A program made the position numbers and the translations under genes. Below, piece by piece: positions 45,691 to 55,198 of a DNA stretch of 64,000 nucleotides. Below the pieces are notes generated by a model, which worked only from the letters and a program-made list of their open reading frames with translations, ran no database searches and was not told where the DNA came from. How positions within the stretch are numbered: the stretch's first letter is position 1; every line of letters starts with the position of its first letter. This stretch comes from Pseudomonas sp. H3(2019) (lineage in GTDB: Bacteria; Pseudomonadota; Gammaproteobacteria; Pseudomonadales; Pseudomonadaceae): the NCBI RefSeq assembly GCF_007713465.1, contig NZ_VMSG01000002.1, positions 356,075 through 420,074 of the forward strand, given 5' to 3'.

Positions 45691-45786
45691 GACATCAACC
45701 CCGAACTCAAATGGTACGCACGTTACTATAGCTACAATTGGTCATCTCACTAGCCGTTGCTCACCAATCCATGAGTTCAAGAATCC

Positions 45787-47313
45787 ATGCCTGAGCACTT
45801 TCGCGCTTTAATCGTCATTCTAGTTTTAGCTGGCATCGTTTTTGCCTTTGCGCGTCGACCAGCAGTAGACCTGATCCCACACCACGACTTCACTCGTCGC
45901 CGCAATCTGTGGTTCGCATTGACGCTACTGGCCTTTGTCTCGCACAGTTTCTGGGTGTACGCGGGCATTGCCGCTATCATTTTGACCGTCGCACGACAAC
46001 GCGAGCGCAATCCTCTGGCACTGTTTTTCCTTCTGCTGTTTCTCATCCCGCCGGCCCCGGCAGAGATTCCCGGCTTCGGCCTGATCAACTATTTTTTTGC
46101 ACTTAACCATATTCGTCTGCTCGCATTGTGTCTGTTGTTGCCGGCTTTTTTCATGCTACGCAGGCAAGCAAGCACACTGAGCTTCGGACGCATCTGGTCT
46201 GACAAACTGCTAGCGGCCTACCTCTTGCTGACGAGCCTGCTTTACCTGCGTGACACCACGCTGACCGACACCTTGCGCCAGACGCTCTACCTGTTTACAG
46301 ACGTTTTTTTGCCTTACTACGTTGCCAGCAGGGCGCTGAAGGAACTCAGCGACTTCAAGGATGCTCTGTTGGGATTTGTACTCGCCGCCATGGTGCTGGC
46401 GCTTATTGGTCTCGTCGAATTTACCCGCCATTGGCTGCTGTACAACGCGCTGATTGTCGCCCTGGGCATGCACTGGGAAATGTCCAGCTACTTGAATCGT
46501 GGTGATTCATTACGCGCCAGCGCCACCACCGGCCAGGCAATCGCACTGGGTTACGTCATTAGCGTGGCCATCGGCTTTTACCTGTTCTTGCGCGAGAGCG
46601 TACGCAGCCGATTGCAGCAATTCCTCGGCGCGCTCTTGCTGGCTGGCGGTCTGTTTGCACCGCTGTCGCGTGGCCCCTGGATCGGTACGGCCGTCATGAT
46701 CACCGTGTTCATCGCCACCGGCCGTGCAGCTGTCAAACGCCTGATGCTTCTGGCACTCGCCGGAGTGCTCGCCCTTCCCCTGCTGACCATCGTGCCTGAC
46801 GGGCAAAAAATCCTGGATCTACTACCGTTCATCGGTACGGTAGACGTAGAGAACATCACGTACCGGCAGCGCTTGATTGATAACTCAGTGATCGTCATCC
46901 AGCGCAACCCTTGGCTGGGCTCTTTCGATTACCGCAACACGCCTGAGATGCAGTCCATGATTCAGGGCGAGGGCATCATCGATATTGTGAATACCTATAT
47001 CGCCCTGGCGCTGGACATCGGCCTGATCGGATTGACGCTATTCGTGGTTTTTTTCGCCACTGTGCTGGTCAGCATCCGCAGAGCAATGCGTTCGGTCCCC
47101 AACAAAGACGATGAGGTGCGCCGACTCGGACGTGCGCTGTTGGCGGTACTGGCCGGGATACTGGTGACCATCGTTACCGTTAGCAGTATCACGGTGATCC
47201 CCGTGGTGTATTGGTCGGTGGCCGGACTGGGTGTGGCCTATGCTCAGATGGTGCGCAGGCTCAAGCGCACTGAGACTGCAAGCACCGCGAGCGCCAACCT
47301 TCAACCCTGGTAA
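45787..47313 (+). CDS. Wzy-type polysaccharide polymerase (O-antigen ligase family)
   Basis: This 508-residue protein has about 11-12 membrane helices with a large periplasmic loop near residues 335-390. It shows the Wzy_C/O-antigen ligase pattern: LRASATTGQAIALGYVISVA, FAPLSRGPWIGT and NPWLGSFDYRNTPEM. It should polymerise flipped repeat units in the periplasm. It starts a rightward operon with the glycosidase and galE. Confidence 0.88.
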   Translation: MPEHFRALIVILVLAGIVFAFARRPAVDLIPHHDFTRRRNLWFALTLLAFVSHSFWVYAGIAAIILTVARQRERNPLALFFLLLFLIPPAPAEIPGFGLINYFFALNHIRLLALCLLLPAFFMLRRQASTLSFGRIWSDKLLAAYLLLTSLLYLRDTTLTDTLRQTLYLFTDVFLPYYVASRALKELSDFKDALLGFVLAAMVLALIGLVEFTRHWLLYNALIVALGMHWEMSSYLNRGDSLRASATTGQAIALGYVISVAIGFYLFLRESVRSRLQQFLGALLLAGGLFAPLSRGPWIGTAVMITVFIATGRAAVKRLMLLALAGVLALPLLTIVPDGQKILDLLPFIGTVDVENITYRQRLIDNSVIVIQRNPWLGSFDYRNTPEMQSMIQGEGIIDIVNTYIALALDIGLIGLTLFVVFFATVLVSIRRAMRSVPNKDDEVRRLGRALLAVLAGILVTIVTVSSITVIPVVYWSVAGLGVAYAQMVRRLKRTETASTASANLQPW

Positions 47314-47318
47314 CGCTC

Positions 47319-49997
47319 ATGACCTCTTTTGTTCACCGCGCCCATATGCTGCTAGTGGTTCTCCTTGCTGTTTGGCCGTTTAGCACCTGGGCGTCGGACT
47401 GGGTCTCCAGCGTGGATGAGCGCAGCGGTCTGCCAATGTTGGCGCGCGGTGGCAACCCTGTAGTTTCTTCTTCATTCGCCTTCTGGGGGAGCAACTGGGA
47501 ATGGACGGATTTGCCGACCGCGTTCAAGGTGAACACCGCTTATAGCTACTCCCTTGCAGGCAAGAACAAAAACCTGGACTTCGACGTGACTGCGCAGATT
47601 CAGAAGGAAGACGAGCAGAAGTTGACCTGGAACATTGCCCTGGATGCACACAGCATGAAGCCGGACGTGATGGGCGGGGGCATCGTCTTCAAGTTCGATC
47701 CTGCCCTTTACGATGGAGAAATGGGTGAGCCGGCTTTGCTACCCGACAACCGCGGCTGGTCCTGGGGGAATACACAAAGCCGACGCATCGAGATGCGTTT
47801 TGAGCCTGCACTGGCAAGTGTGTACTTTGAACCGGGTGATAAATCTCAGGTGCGTGCTTTTTTTTACAAGAACACGATCAAACCCGGCCGCCAAAATTTC
47901 AAAGCCACCTTGAGCATATCTGGCGATGTGGTACTCGGTCCGACCACAAACGAACGCTTCGGGCTGGCGGACACAAGGAGCTGGCCGAGTGACACGCTCG
48001 ACTGGAAAACCTCGCCGGTCGATCTGTCCTTTCTTAACGCTCACGAAAAACCTGCAGGCAAGCGCGGCTTCGTCAAAGTATCCGGCGAGCAACTGTTATT
48101 CGCAGACAACACCCCAGCGCGCTTCTGGGGCACTAACCTGACGGCCTATGCGCTGTTTCGTACGCCAGACGATGCAATCAAGCTGCAGGCCAAACGTCTG
48201 TCGGCACTCGGTTTCAATCTCGTACGACTGCACCACCATGATTCCCCATGGGTCAGCCCAAACATCTTTCGCGACAGCAACCTCACGCAGGACACTCAGC
48301 AACTAAGCCCGGACTCACTGAAAAAAATCGACTGGTGGATCAAGTGCCTCAAAGACGAGGGCATTTATGTATGGCTCGATATGCACGTCGAGCGAGCCTT
48401 GACTGCAAACGACAACATCTATGGCTTCGATGAAATGCCAAAGAATGGGCAGAACAATGCCGATCTGAAGGGCTATGCCTATGTAAACATCACCATTCAG
48501 CAGGCAATGAAGCGCTTTGCCCAAGCCTATTTGACCCATGTGAACACCTACACCGGACTCGCCTACAAAGACGATCCGGCGATCGCCGCCGTACTGATTA
48601 CCAACGAAAACGATGTCACCCAGCACTTTGGCAACGCCCTGTTACCAGACAAACGAGTGCCAAAGCACAACCATATCTACATGGCCGAGGCCGAGGCCTT
48701 TGCGAACCAGCACAATCTATCTGCAAGCCAGACCTGGCGCTCCTGGGAGCCAGGCCCCGCCAAGCTGTTCCTCAACGATTTGGAGCGACGTTTCAACGTA
48801 GACATGATTCAGCACCTACGTGAATCAGGAGTGAAGGTACCCATCGCCACGACCAGTAGCTGGGGCGGCGACAGCCTAAGCTCCCTACCGGCCCTTACCG
48901 CCGGCGACCTGATCGACGTCCATAGCTACGGTGGCCCTGGGCAGCTAGAGAAAAACCCGCTCACCAGCGATGGTTTACTGAACTGGATTGCCGCCGGCCA
49001 AGTGATAGGCAAACCCCTGACCGTCACCGAGTGGAACACTGAACCTTTCCCGGCACCTGACCGCCACTCGCTGCCACTCTATATGGCCGGCACCGCCAGC
49101 CACCAAGGCTGGGATGCGCTGATGCAATATGCCTACAGCCAGGAACCGCTAACCGGCGAATGGATAACTGCCGACAACTGGCACGCCTATAACGACCCTG
49201 CAATGCTGGCCACCCTGCCCGCCGCCGCCTTGCTTTATCGCCGTGCAGACGTTCGCGAAGCAACAACGACCTATGTCTTCGCGCCGACGCCAAGCACCCT
49301 ATTCAACCAACGCATCACACCAGCCAACGCGGCTCTACTGCGCACAGCCATGGAGAAAGGCAAGCTGGAAATTGCCATGCCACAGACGCCGCAATTGCCC
49401 TGGTTGCAACAGAGTGCTATCCCGAGCAATGCACAGGTGTTTCATGACCCCAGCCAGTCGCTGCTGGACGCCAATGCCAGCGAGTCCACGACAGACACTG
49501 GCGAGTTAAAGCGCAACTGGAAACTAGGCATCTACACCATCAATACGCCACGCACCCAAGCAGCAACCGGCTGGATCGGCGGCGAGTCGATCAGCCTTGG
49601 CAACATCCAGGTTCAAGTGAAAACCGCGAATGCCAGTGTGGTGGTGCAAAGCCTGGACGACGCGCCTGTCGGCCGATCGCAGGATTTACTGATTTCGCTG
49701 GGTACCCGCGCCATCCCCAAAGACGACAGCAAAACACCTTTTTATGTCGAGCCCCTCGAAGGCACCCTGACAATCCAGGCGCCACAAGGCTTGACACTGT
49801 TCACCCACAGCATCACTGGACAAATGAAGAAGCTACCCGCCGCCTACCTTGATGGACGCTATACGATCAAGTTCGACGGCTTGCAGGCGTCGAACTGGTT
49901 GTTTTTGAAAAAAGCCGTCACGCCAGCCACAACCTCAGGCAACGCACAGCCAGGCCCTGTCAATACAGCATCATCCAGCGCGCTGGCGAATCAATAG
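47319..49997 (+). CDS. secreted GH5-like glycoside hydrolase of the EPS cluster
   Basis: The gene begins five bases after the polymerase stop; an alternative ATG is at 47346. The 892-residue protein has a signal peptide (VLLAVWPFSTWAS), a beta-sandwich-like N-terminal part and a TIM-barrel cellulase-like domain from about residue 260 to 640, with RFWGTNLTAYALF, NLVRLHHHD, acid/base Glu430 (ITNENDV) and nucleophile Glu571 (VTEWNTEP). A C-terminal beta domain and an Ala/Ser/Pro-rich tail follow. Like PslG in Psl, it probably trims or releases polymer in the periplasm; the bond cut is unknown. Confidence 0.85.
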   Translation: MTSFVHRAHMLLVVLLAVWPFSTWASDWVSSVDERSGLPMLARGGNPVVSSSFAFWGSNWEWTDLPTAFKVNTAYSYSLAGKNKNLDFDVTAQIQKEDEQKLTWNIALDAHSMKPDVMGGGIVFKFDPALYDGEMGEPALLPDNRGWSWGNTQSRRIEMRFEPALASVYFEPGDKSQVRAFFYKNTIKPGRQNFKATLSISGDVVLGPTTNERFGLADTRSWPSDTLDWKTSPVDLSFLNAHEKPAGKRGFVKVSGEQLLFADNTPARFWGTNLTAYALFRTPDDAIKLQAKRLSALGFNLVRLHHHDSPWVSPNIFRDSNLTQDTQQLSPDSLKKIDWWIKCLKDEGIYVWLDMHVERALTANDNIYGFDEMPKNGQNNADLKGYAYVNITIQQAMKRFAQAYLTHVNTYTGLAYKDDPAIAAVLITNENDVTQHFGNALLPDKRVPKHNHIYMAEAEAFANQHNLSASQTWRSWEPGPAKLFLNDLERRFNVDMIQHLRESGVKVPIATTSSWGGDSLSSLPALTAGDLIDVHSYGGPGQLEKNPLTSDGLLNWIAAGQVIGKPLTVTEWNTEPFPAPDRHSLPLYMAGTASHQGWDALMQYAYSQEPLTGEWITADNWHAYNDPAMLATLPAAALLYRRADVREATTTYVFAPTPSTLFNQRITPANAALLRTAMEKGKLEIAMPQTPQLPWLQQSAIPSNAQVFHDPSQSLLDANASESTTDTGELKRNWKLGIYTINTPRTQAATGWIGGESISLGNIQVQVKTANASVVVQSLDDAPVGRSQDLLISLGTRAIPKDDSKTPFYVEPLEGTLTIQAPQGLTLFTHSITGQMKKLPAAYLDGRYTIKFDGLQASNWLFLKKAVTPATTSGNAQPGPVNTASSSALANQ

Positions 49998-50084
49998 CTA
50001 ACCTGTCTTTTAACGTAATGATCAGGTGGATCGAACTGGCGTTCAAATCTGCGCTTGCCCAGCAACAGTTTCCAGGAGATCAGG

Positions 50085-51062
50085 ATGAAATTTTTGGTTG
50101 TTGGTGGCGCAGGCTATATCGGCTCGCATATGGTCAAGCAACTACTGCGTGCAGGGCACGAACTGGTGGTGGCAGACAACTTTTCAACGGGCCATCGCGG
50201 CGCGTTGATGGGCGGGAGATTGGTCGAACTGGACATCGCCGACGCACAAGCCCTGGACGTCTTGTTTGCGGGACAGCACTTTGATGCCGTGTTCCACTTC
50301 GCCTCATTTACACAGGTGGGCGAATCCGTCACTGAACCTGCCAAGTATTACCAAAACAACCTGGCTGGAACCCTTACGCTGCTACAAGCCGTGGTTCGTG
50401 CCGGGGTTAAAAACTTCATTTTTTCCTCGAGCGCAGCCATCTATGGCGACCCGGTGTATGTACCTATCGACGAAGAGCATCCCAAGGCCGCGATCAACCC
50501 TTATGGTCGCAGCAAGTGGATGGTGGAGCAGATGCTTGAAGATTTCGACCGTGCATACGGGCTCAAATCGGTCTGCCTGCGCTACTTCAACGCCGCCGGA
50601 GCAGACCCTGAAGGACAGTTAGGTGAACGCCGTGAACCGGAAACCCACCTGCTGCCACTGATACTGCAAGCTGCCTCCGGTCGGCGCACAACCATCACCG
50701 TCTATGGCCGTGACTACGACACACCTGACGGCACTTGCATTCGCGACTACATCCACGTTGTCGACCTCGTTGCAGCTCATGCACTTGCCGTGGATTATTT
50801 ATTGGCAGGTGGTGCAAGCACGGCTTTCAACCTCGGAAACGGTCAAGGTTTCTCAGTACAACAAGTAATAGACACTGCACGCGCCGTGACCGGCCAGGAT
50901 ATCTCCGTGAGCGAAGCGCCACGCCGCGTCGGCGATCCGCCACGCCTTGTGGCCGATCCCCGCATGGCCAACACATTACTTGGCTGGCAACCGCAATTTG
51001 CCTCACTTGAACAGATAGTGGCGCACGCCTGGAGCTGGGAGCAGAAGTACCCTTGGCACTGA
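50085..51062 (+). CDS. galE: UDP-glucose 4-epimerase
   Basis: The ATG at 50085 follows AGGAG and opens the NAD-binding GGAGYIG (7-13). The 325-residue short-chain dehydrogenase/reductase has the catalytic SSSAAIYG and Tyr140-x3-Lys144 (NPYGRSK), plus LRYFNAAGADPEGQLGE and GTCIRDYIHVVDL, all typical of GalE. It interconverts UDP-Glc and UDP-Gal (perhaps the N-acetyl forms) and so suggests galactose-type sugars in the EPS. It is last in the rightward wzy-glycosidase-galE operon. Confidence 0.93.
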   Translation: MKFLVVGGAGYIGSHMVKQLLRAGHELVVADNFSTGHRGALMGGRLVELDIADAQALDVLFAGQHFDAVFHFASFTQVGESVTEPAKYYQNNLAGTLTLLQAVVRAGVKNFIFSSSAAIYGDPVYVPIDEEHPKAAINPYGRSKWMVEQMLEDFDRAYGLKSVCLRYFNAAGADPEGQLGERREPETHLLPLILQAASGRRTTITVYGRDYDTPDGTCIRDYIHVVDLVAAHALAVDYLLAGGASTAFNLGNGQGFSVQQVIDTARAVTGQDISVSEAPRRVGDPPRLVADPRMANTLLGWQPQFASLEQIVAHAWSWEQKYPWH

Positions 51063-51106
51063 AAGTCGGCGCTGGCGCATAACGCCGAACACCTGAGGGT
51101 GACGCT

Positions 51107-51913
51107 CTAGTAATAAGAGCGGCTTGGGCGCTCGGCTTTGTTTAGTACCGTGCCAATCAGATTGGCTGTCCCCAGATGATAAAGGCTTTCCTCGATCTCT
51201 TTCTTGCTGTTCATGCCGTTGGCGACCACCAGCAGGACGCAGTCGAATTTAGGCAAGATGGTAATAACATCGTCCGAACTCAACAACGGCGGCAAGTCGA
51301 AAATCACGATACGCGAGTCGTAGCGCTCGCGCAGATCAGCAATCAAATGGCTCACTGTAGGCGATGACAGCACCTCGGTGGAGAGAGGGATCGGCTCTCG
51401 CGTCGGCAGGACTACAAAGCGCGGCAAGGTCGGGTTGACCAGAACCTCTTGCAGTTCCGCTTCATCGTCCAGCAATTCATTGAGCGATTTCTCCATCGGC
51501 AGACCCAGGCAGGCACCCACCATCGGACGACGCAAGTCGAAATCCACCAGTAGCGCCGTCTTGGTGGTGTGATGGGCGATGCTCATTGCCAGGTTGATAG
51601 CCAATACAGTCTTGCCTGCCTCTGGAGTTGGCGAGGTGATAGCAAGCGTGCGCCAACCATTTTCTTCCATGACTTTCAGAACTTGCGTACGCAGCAGATC
51701 GAAAGCCCCCCCCATATTCGAATTCTTGTTGTACGCCACAATGCGATTGCGCTCGAGATGATCTGGCCGCAGCGGTACAACTTTGGTTTGCACATAACTC
51801 AGCGCATTCAGACTTGCAGACTGCCCGGTCACTGTCATGGCTTTTGGTATTGTCACGAGACTTGACGAAGGCTGTTGCTCGGAATTCTCGGTATCGGGCT
51901 TGATTATTTCCAT
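51107..51913 (-). CDS. CpsD/CapB-type tyrosine autokinase (exosortase-cluster type)
   Basis: The 268-residue cytoplasmic BY-kinase domain protein has Walker A SPTPEAGKT (94-102), Walker A' LLVDFDLRRP (121-130), Walker B VIFDLPPLL and ends in a Tyr-Tyr pair (267-268), a minimal tyrosine cluster. It is separate from its membrane partner, the Wzz-like protein encoded just upstream, as in exosortase-associated EPS clusters. It likely controls chain length or export through phosphorylation. It converges with galE, 44 bases apart. Confidence 0.9.
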   Translation of the reverse strand: MEIIKPDTENSEQQPSSSLVTIPKAMTVTGQSASLNALSYVQTKVVPLRPDHLERNRIVAYNKNSNMGGAFDLLRTQVLKVMEENGWRTLAITSPTPEAGKTVLAINLAMSIAHHTTKTALLVDFDLRRPMVGACLGLPMEKSLNELLDDEAELQEVLVNPTLPRFVVLPTREPIPLSTEVLSSPTVSHLIADLRERYDSRIVIFDLPPLLSSDDVITILPKFDCVLLVVANGMNSKKEIEESLYHLGTANLIGTVLNKAERPSRSYY

Positions 51914-51924
51914 GGCTATATTCC

Positions 51925-53475
51925 TTATGCAAACCGGCCCAGAGCTTTAAACATCAGAAGGTCCAGAGGCATGTAGAAGAAATGCAGGAGCACCAAAAAG
52001 ACCACGATCATCACGACTCCACTGAGGATCAATCGCGTTCGCCACTGCTTACGGCGTGCCAATTCAGCTCTGGTGTATATGTAGGGAATCGCAACCAATA
52101 TGCGTCTACCCAGCACACTGGCCAAGGCTTCAGCTCCGCGCACGCGCTGGTTCAGCATCTCAAGGAGCATCACCAATGCGCCAGCGCCCACCGGAGCGAG
52201 AACGAAGCCCATGGCAACCACTTTTTTACGGTTCGGCCGTATCGGCTTTTCAGGCATCAATGGCGATTCCAGAAGAACAAAACGCTCGGCTTTGTTTTCC
52301 TGCTCCAGGCTTTCGGAAATTTTCGCACTCATTTCCTTGGTGCGTATTTCCTCGTATTTCTTTTTAGCGTTTTCATAGTCACGCATCAGTGTGACCAAGC
52401 CGCGCTCGACTTGCGGCGTCTCAAGAATTTGCGCCTCGTAGTCGGCTATTTTTTTGAGTATTTCCTGCTTTTGATCGGCCAGCGACTTGATACGTGTTTC
52501 TGCGGCAGCGATCCGGGCCTGAGCCTTGGCAAGGTCCAGATTGACTGAAGCTGCTGCACCACCAGCACCTTTGGTAGCCTCAAGTGCAGCAATTTTGCGT
52601 TTGACGGCACGCACATCGGGGTGGGCTTCGGTATACAGCGACAGTAACCGGGTGTACTCCGCCTTCAGGCTTCCCAGATCTTGCTGTTTATCAACCCCCG
52701 CGCCGGGCGATACATGCTTGGTCGCTGCTGCGGAAAGCTCCAACTCATTGAAGCGCAACTCCTCACGGGCAGTTTTGTAGTCACGGTCGACCTCTTTGAG
52801 CTCGGTTTCGGCGCGTGACAACATATTCATGCGCAACTCCTGATGCTCGGGAAGCGCGTTGCTGTGCGCTTGCTTGAAGTCTGCCAAGCGGTTTTCCAGG
52901 GCTTCCAGTTCGACCCTGAGCTTGTCCGCCTCCTGCGTCAGAAACTCTGTTGTTTCACTGGCGCGCTCGGTGCGCTGCTTGATGTTTTCATCCAGAAACA
53001 GCGTCACCAGCTCGTTGGCCACTTTGTTGGCAATCTCTGGCTGCCGGTGCTCAAAGGAAAGACGGAAAGCAATCGTCACTTCTCCGCGCCCCTTAACGAC
53101 AGCACTGACCAAGGAGACTGTAATCGCATTGCGCATTTCATCGATTTTCTCGGAAACGCTCAACTGCCTGCTTTGCGAAGCAAAAAGATTGTACTTGTCG
53201 ATGATCGCCTCCAGATGCTCACGGGTCATCACGCGCTGGCGAATGACTTCGATGCGCTCATCGGCAAAGGTATTGTTGTTCGCCGCCACCAGGTCTGGCG
53301 AAATCTGCTGAGACTCGACCAGAATAGTGCCAGATGACTCGTAGGTGGGCGGGATAGAGATCGCGACCACGACGCTCAGGCCGAGTATTACCGCGAAACT
53401 CAGGATCAACAGCAAGGCATGGTGCTTGATGACAGCAATGTAGTCGTTGACCGACATTTCGTATTCAGAGGTCAT
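51925..53475 (-). CDS. Wzz-like polysaccharide chain-length determinant
   Basis: The ATG at 53475 is preferred (GGGTGAT before it); a GTG at 53484 is possible. The 516-residue protein has two membrane helices, near residues 20-40 and 485-505, with a long coiled-coil periplasmic region (residues 150-400) and a proline-rich segment (SPLMPEKPIRPNRKKVV) before the second helix. No kinase domain is fused, which fits the separate kinase gene downstream. The size and coiled coil match the exosortase-linked chain-length family. Confidence 0.9.
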   Translation of the reverse strand: MTSEYEMSVNDYIAVIKHHALLLILSFAVILGLSVVVAISIPPTYESSGTILVESQQISPDLVAANNNTFADERIEVIRQRVMTREHLEAIIDKYNLFASQSRQLSVSEKIDEMRNAITVSLVSAVVKGRGEVTIAFRLSFEHRQPEIANKVANELVTLFLDENIKQRTERASETTEFLTQEADKLRVELEALENRLADFKQAHSNALPEHQELRMNMLSRAETELKEVDRDYKTAREELRFNELELSAAATKHVSPGAGVDKQQDLGSLKAEYTRLLSLYTEAHPDVRAVKRKIAALEATKGAGGAAASVNLDLAKAQARIAAAETRIKSLADQKQEILKKIADYEAQILETPQVERGLVTLMRDYENAKKKYEEIRTKEMSAKISESLEQENKAERFVLLESPLMPEKPIRPNRKKVVAMGFVLAPVGAGALVMLLEMLNQRVRGAEALASVLGRRILVAIPYIYTRAELARRKQWRTRLILSGVVMIVVFLVLLHFFYMPLDLLMFKALGRFA

Positions 53476-53495
53476 ATTTATCACCCAGCTGAATT

Positions 53496-54638
53496 TCAGA
53501 AGTTGGGGTGACTATAGGTCAAGGTCAACCCGACGACGTTTGCGGTGGCATCCGGCAAGCCATTTTGCTGGCGTTCTTTGTACGTGAAGAATAGGCGCGC
53601 CACCCAAAAAGGCGAGAGTTCCCGGCTAAACCAGACACCGACATTGCGCAGGGTATTAGGCGTTACCCCTTTGGTTTTTTGCCATGAGGCATCAAAACCG
53701 GTACGGCTGGTGTCGTCGAGGGCATAACTCCATGTACCGTTCAGGTTATCAACCTCGACAAAACCGCCGTCGCCGCTGGCGACGGTGCTACGACTGGCGC
53801 CGATACTTGTATCAACACGCTCACCGATATAGTGCAACGAAAAACCGCCTTGGCCACGGGGGCGGCTGTTCGAGCCAGAGACTTGATTGACACCCGCGTA
53901 AACCGCCCCCTTGAGCCGCTCGGAGATCTCAAAGTTCAAGCCGGCAGTGGGGGTGTAACTGTTTGAGGAAGGCAACGCAGATCCCTGCTGCGGCTCATAA
54001 CGCTTCACGCCAAAACGCGTGAATAGCTCCACACGCTCGCTCCATGCGTAGTTAAAGCTCAGGCGGTTCGATAGCTCGTCATAGTTGGTGAGTGTATTAA
54101 TGTCGTAAGTGACATGTGTGTAGTCGGTTTCGTTAACCAAGGTAGTTCGCTCACTGAGAGCGGTACTCCAGTTGCCGCCGAACGAGGTTAGCTTTTGCGT
54201 ACCATCGGTGGTGGCAATCACGCCGGTCGCTTGAACCGCAGTGGAAAGCGTTGAACTCTCAATATACTTCGCCGTGAGTCCAAAACCACCCGTCTCGGTC
54301 TCGCGCTGCCACCCTAACTGCACGTTGGGGTCTTCGCGGTCCGAAACGATGGACGTATCAGACGAACGCACCAGATTCATGCCAAGACCGAACCGCCACT
54401 GATCCCGGTCTGAAGTACCGACAAGCGTGTAATCGGGGGCGATGATCGTACGAGTCACACCCTTCTTGTTTTCCGTAACAAGCACCGGGTTGCTGTCGTA
54501 CTCGACAGTCGAAGGCACAACGATTGCTGATTGCCAAGTGGCAGCATAGGCCACACCGGAGCACGGCAAGATCAGGATGGCCGTCGCAACTCCAGCCGTT
54601 CGTAGCAAGGGCAAGATAATCCTTAGTGCTTCGCGCAA
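53496..54638 (-). CDS. outer-membrane beta-barrel protein of exosortase-type EPS cluster
   Basis: The 380-residue protein has a signal peptide (cut near VAYAA) and then amphipathic beta strands throughout, with a terminal Phe (TYSHPNF) used by the barrel-assembly machinery. Early motifs VPSTVEYDSNPVL and later GLNFEISERLKGAVYAGV match the TIGR03016-like outer-membrane proteins of exosortase clusters. It probably forms the outer-membrane pore for the polysaccharide with the short Wza-type protein, whose stop is two bases upstream. Confidence 0.82.
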   Translation of the reverse strand: MREALRIILPLLRTAGVATAILILPCSGVAYAATWQSAIVVPSTVEYDSNPVLVTENKKGVTRTIIAPDYTLVGTSDRDQWRFGLGMNLVRSSDTSIVSDREDPNVQLGWQRETETGGFGLTAKYIESSTLSTAVQATGVIATTDGTQKLTSFGGNWSTALSERTTLVNETDYTHVTYDINTLTNYDELSNRLSFNYAWSERVELFTRFGVKRYEPQQGSALPSSNSYTPTAGLNFEISERLKGAVYAGVNQVSGSNSRPRGQGGFSLHYIGERVDTSIGASRSTVASGDGGFVEVDNLNGTWSYALDDTSRTGFDASWQKTKGVTPNTLRNVGVWFSRELSPFWVARLFFTYKERQQNGLPDATANVVGLTLTYSHPNF

Positions 54639-54640
54639 GG

Positions 54641-55198
54641 CTAAGGCACGACCAGCGTATCGCCGGCCTGGAGTTGAATATTGGTGGACATGTCACGCCC
54701 GGACATCAAATCGCTGTAATGGACGGGCAGGATCTCTTGTTTAGCCCCATTGCGCCGCACGACCTTGATGTCCTCCTTGTCGGCGAATTTGTCGAGCCCG
54801 CCCGACATGCTCAATACTTGCAGCACTGCAGTTGGACCTGACATCTGTACGGTGCCGGGTTTCAGCACCTTACCCTGCACATAGACGAGATTGCCTGCGG
54901 TGCTCGTGATGACAACGCTCACGTTCGGATCGGGTATGAACTCCTTAAGCCTGGCAGCGATTTTCTTTGCGACTGCAGTGGCATCAAGCCCCGCAACATC
55001 GACTTGTCCTGCCAGCGGGAAGGTAATGCTGCCATCAGGAAGTACGTGCACCTCCTGTTTCAGCTTCTCTTCGCCCCAAACGGAAACCGAAAGGACGTCA
55101 CCCGGACTTAGCAGATAAGCCGCGGCTTTTTCGTCGGCACTGGTAATGCTGGGCCAGACCACCAGCGCGCAGAGCACAGGCAATAACAAACGCAACAT
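54641..55198 (-). CDS. short Wza-type polysaccharide export protein
   Basis: GGAGGGAT precedes the ATG at 55198; 185 residues. After a signal peptide comes a polysaccharide export domain (LSPGDVLSVSVWGEEKLKQEV, GSITFPLAGQVDVAGL) and one SLBB-like domain (NLVYVQGKVLKPGTVQM). It lacks the C-terminal amphipathic helix of Wza, and its size matches the short exosortase-associated export proteins. It leads the leftward export operon (export protein, barrel, chain length, kinase). Upstream frame to 55408 is non-native. Confidence 0.9.
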   Translation of the reverse strand: MLRLLLPVLCALVVWPSITSADEKAAAYLLSPGDVLSVSVWGEEKLKQEVHVLPDGSITFPLAGQVDVAGLDATAVAKKIAARLKEFIPDPNVSVVITSTAGNLVYVQGKVLKPGTVQMSGPTAVLQVLSMSGGLDKFADKEDIKVVRRNGAKQEILPVHYSDLMSGRDMSTNIQLQAGDTLVVP

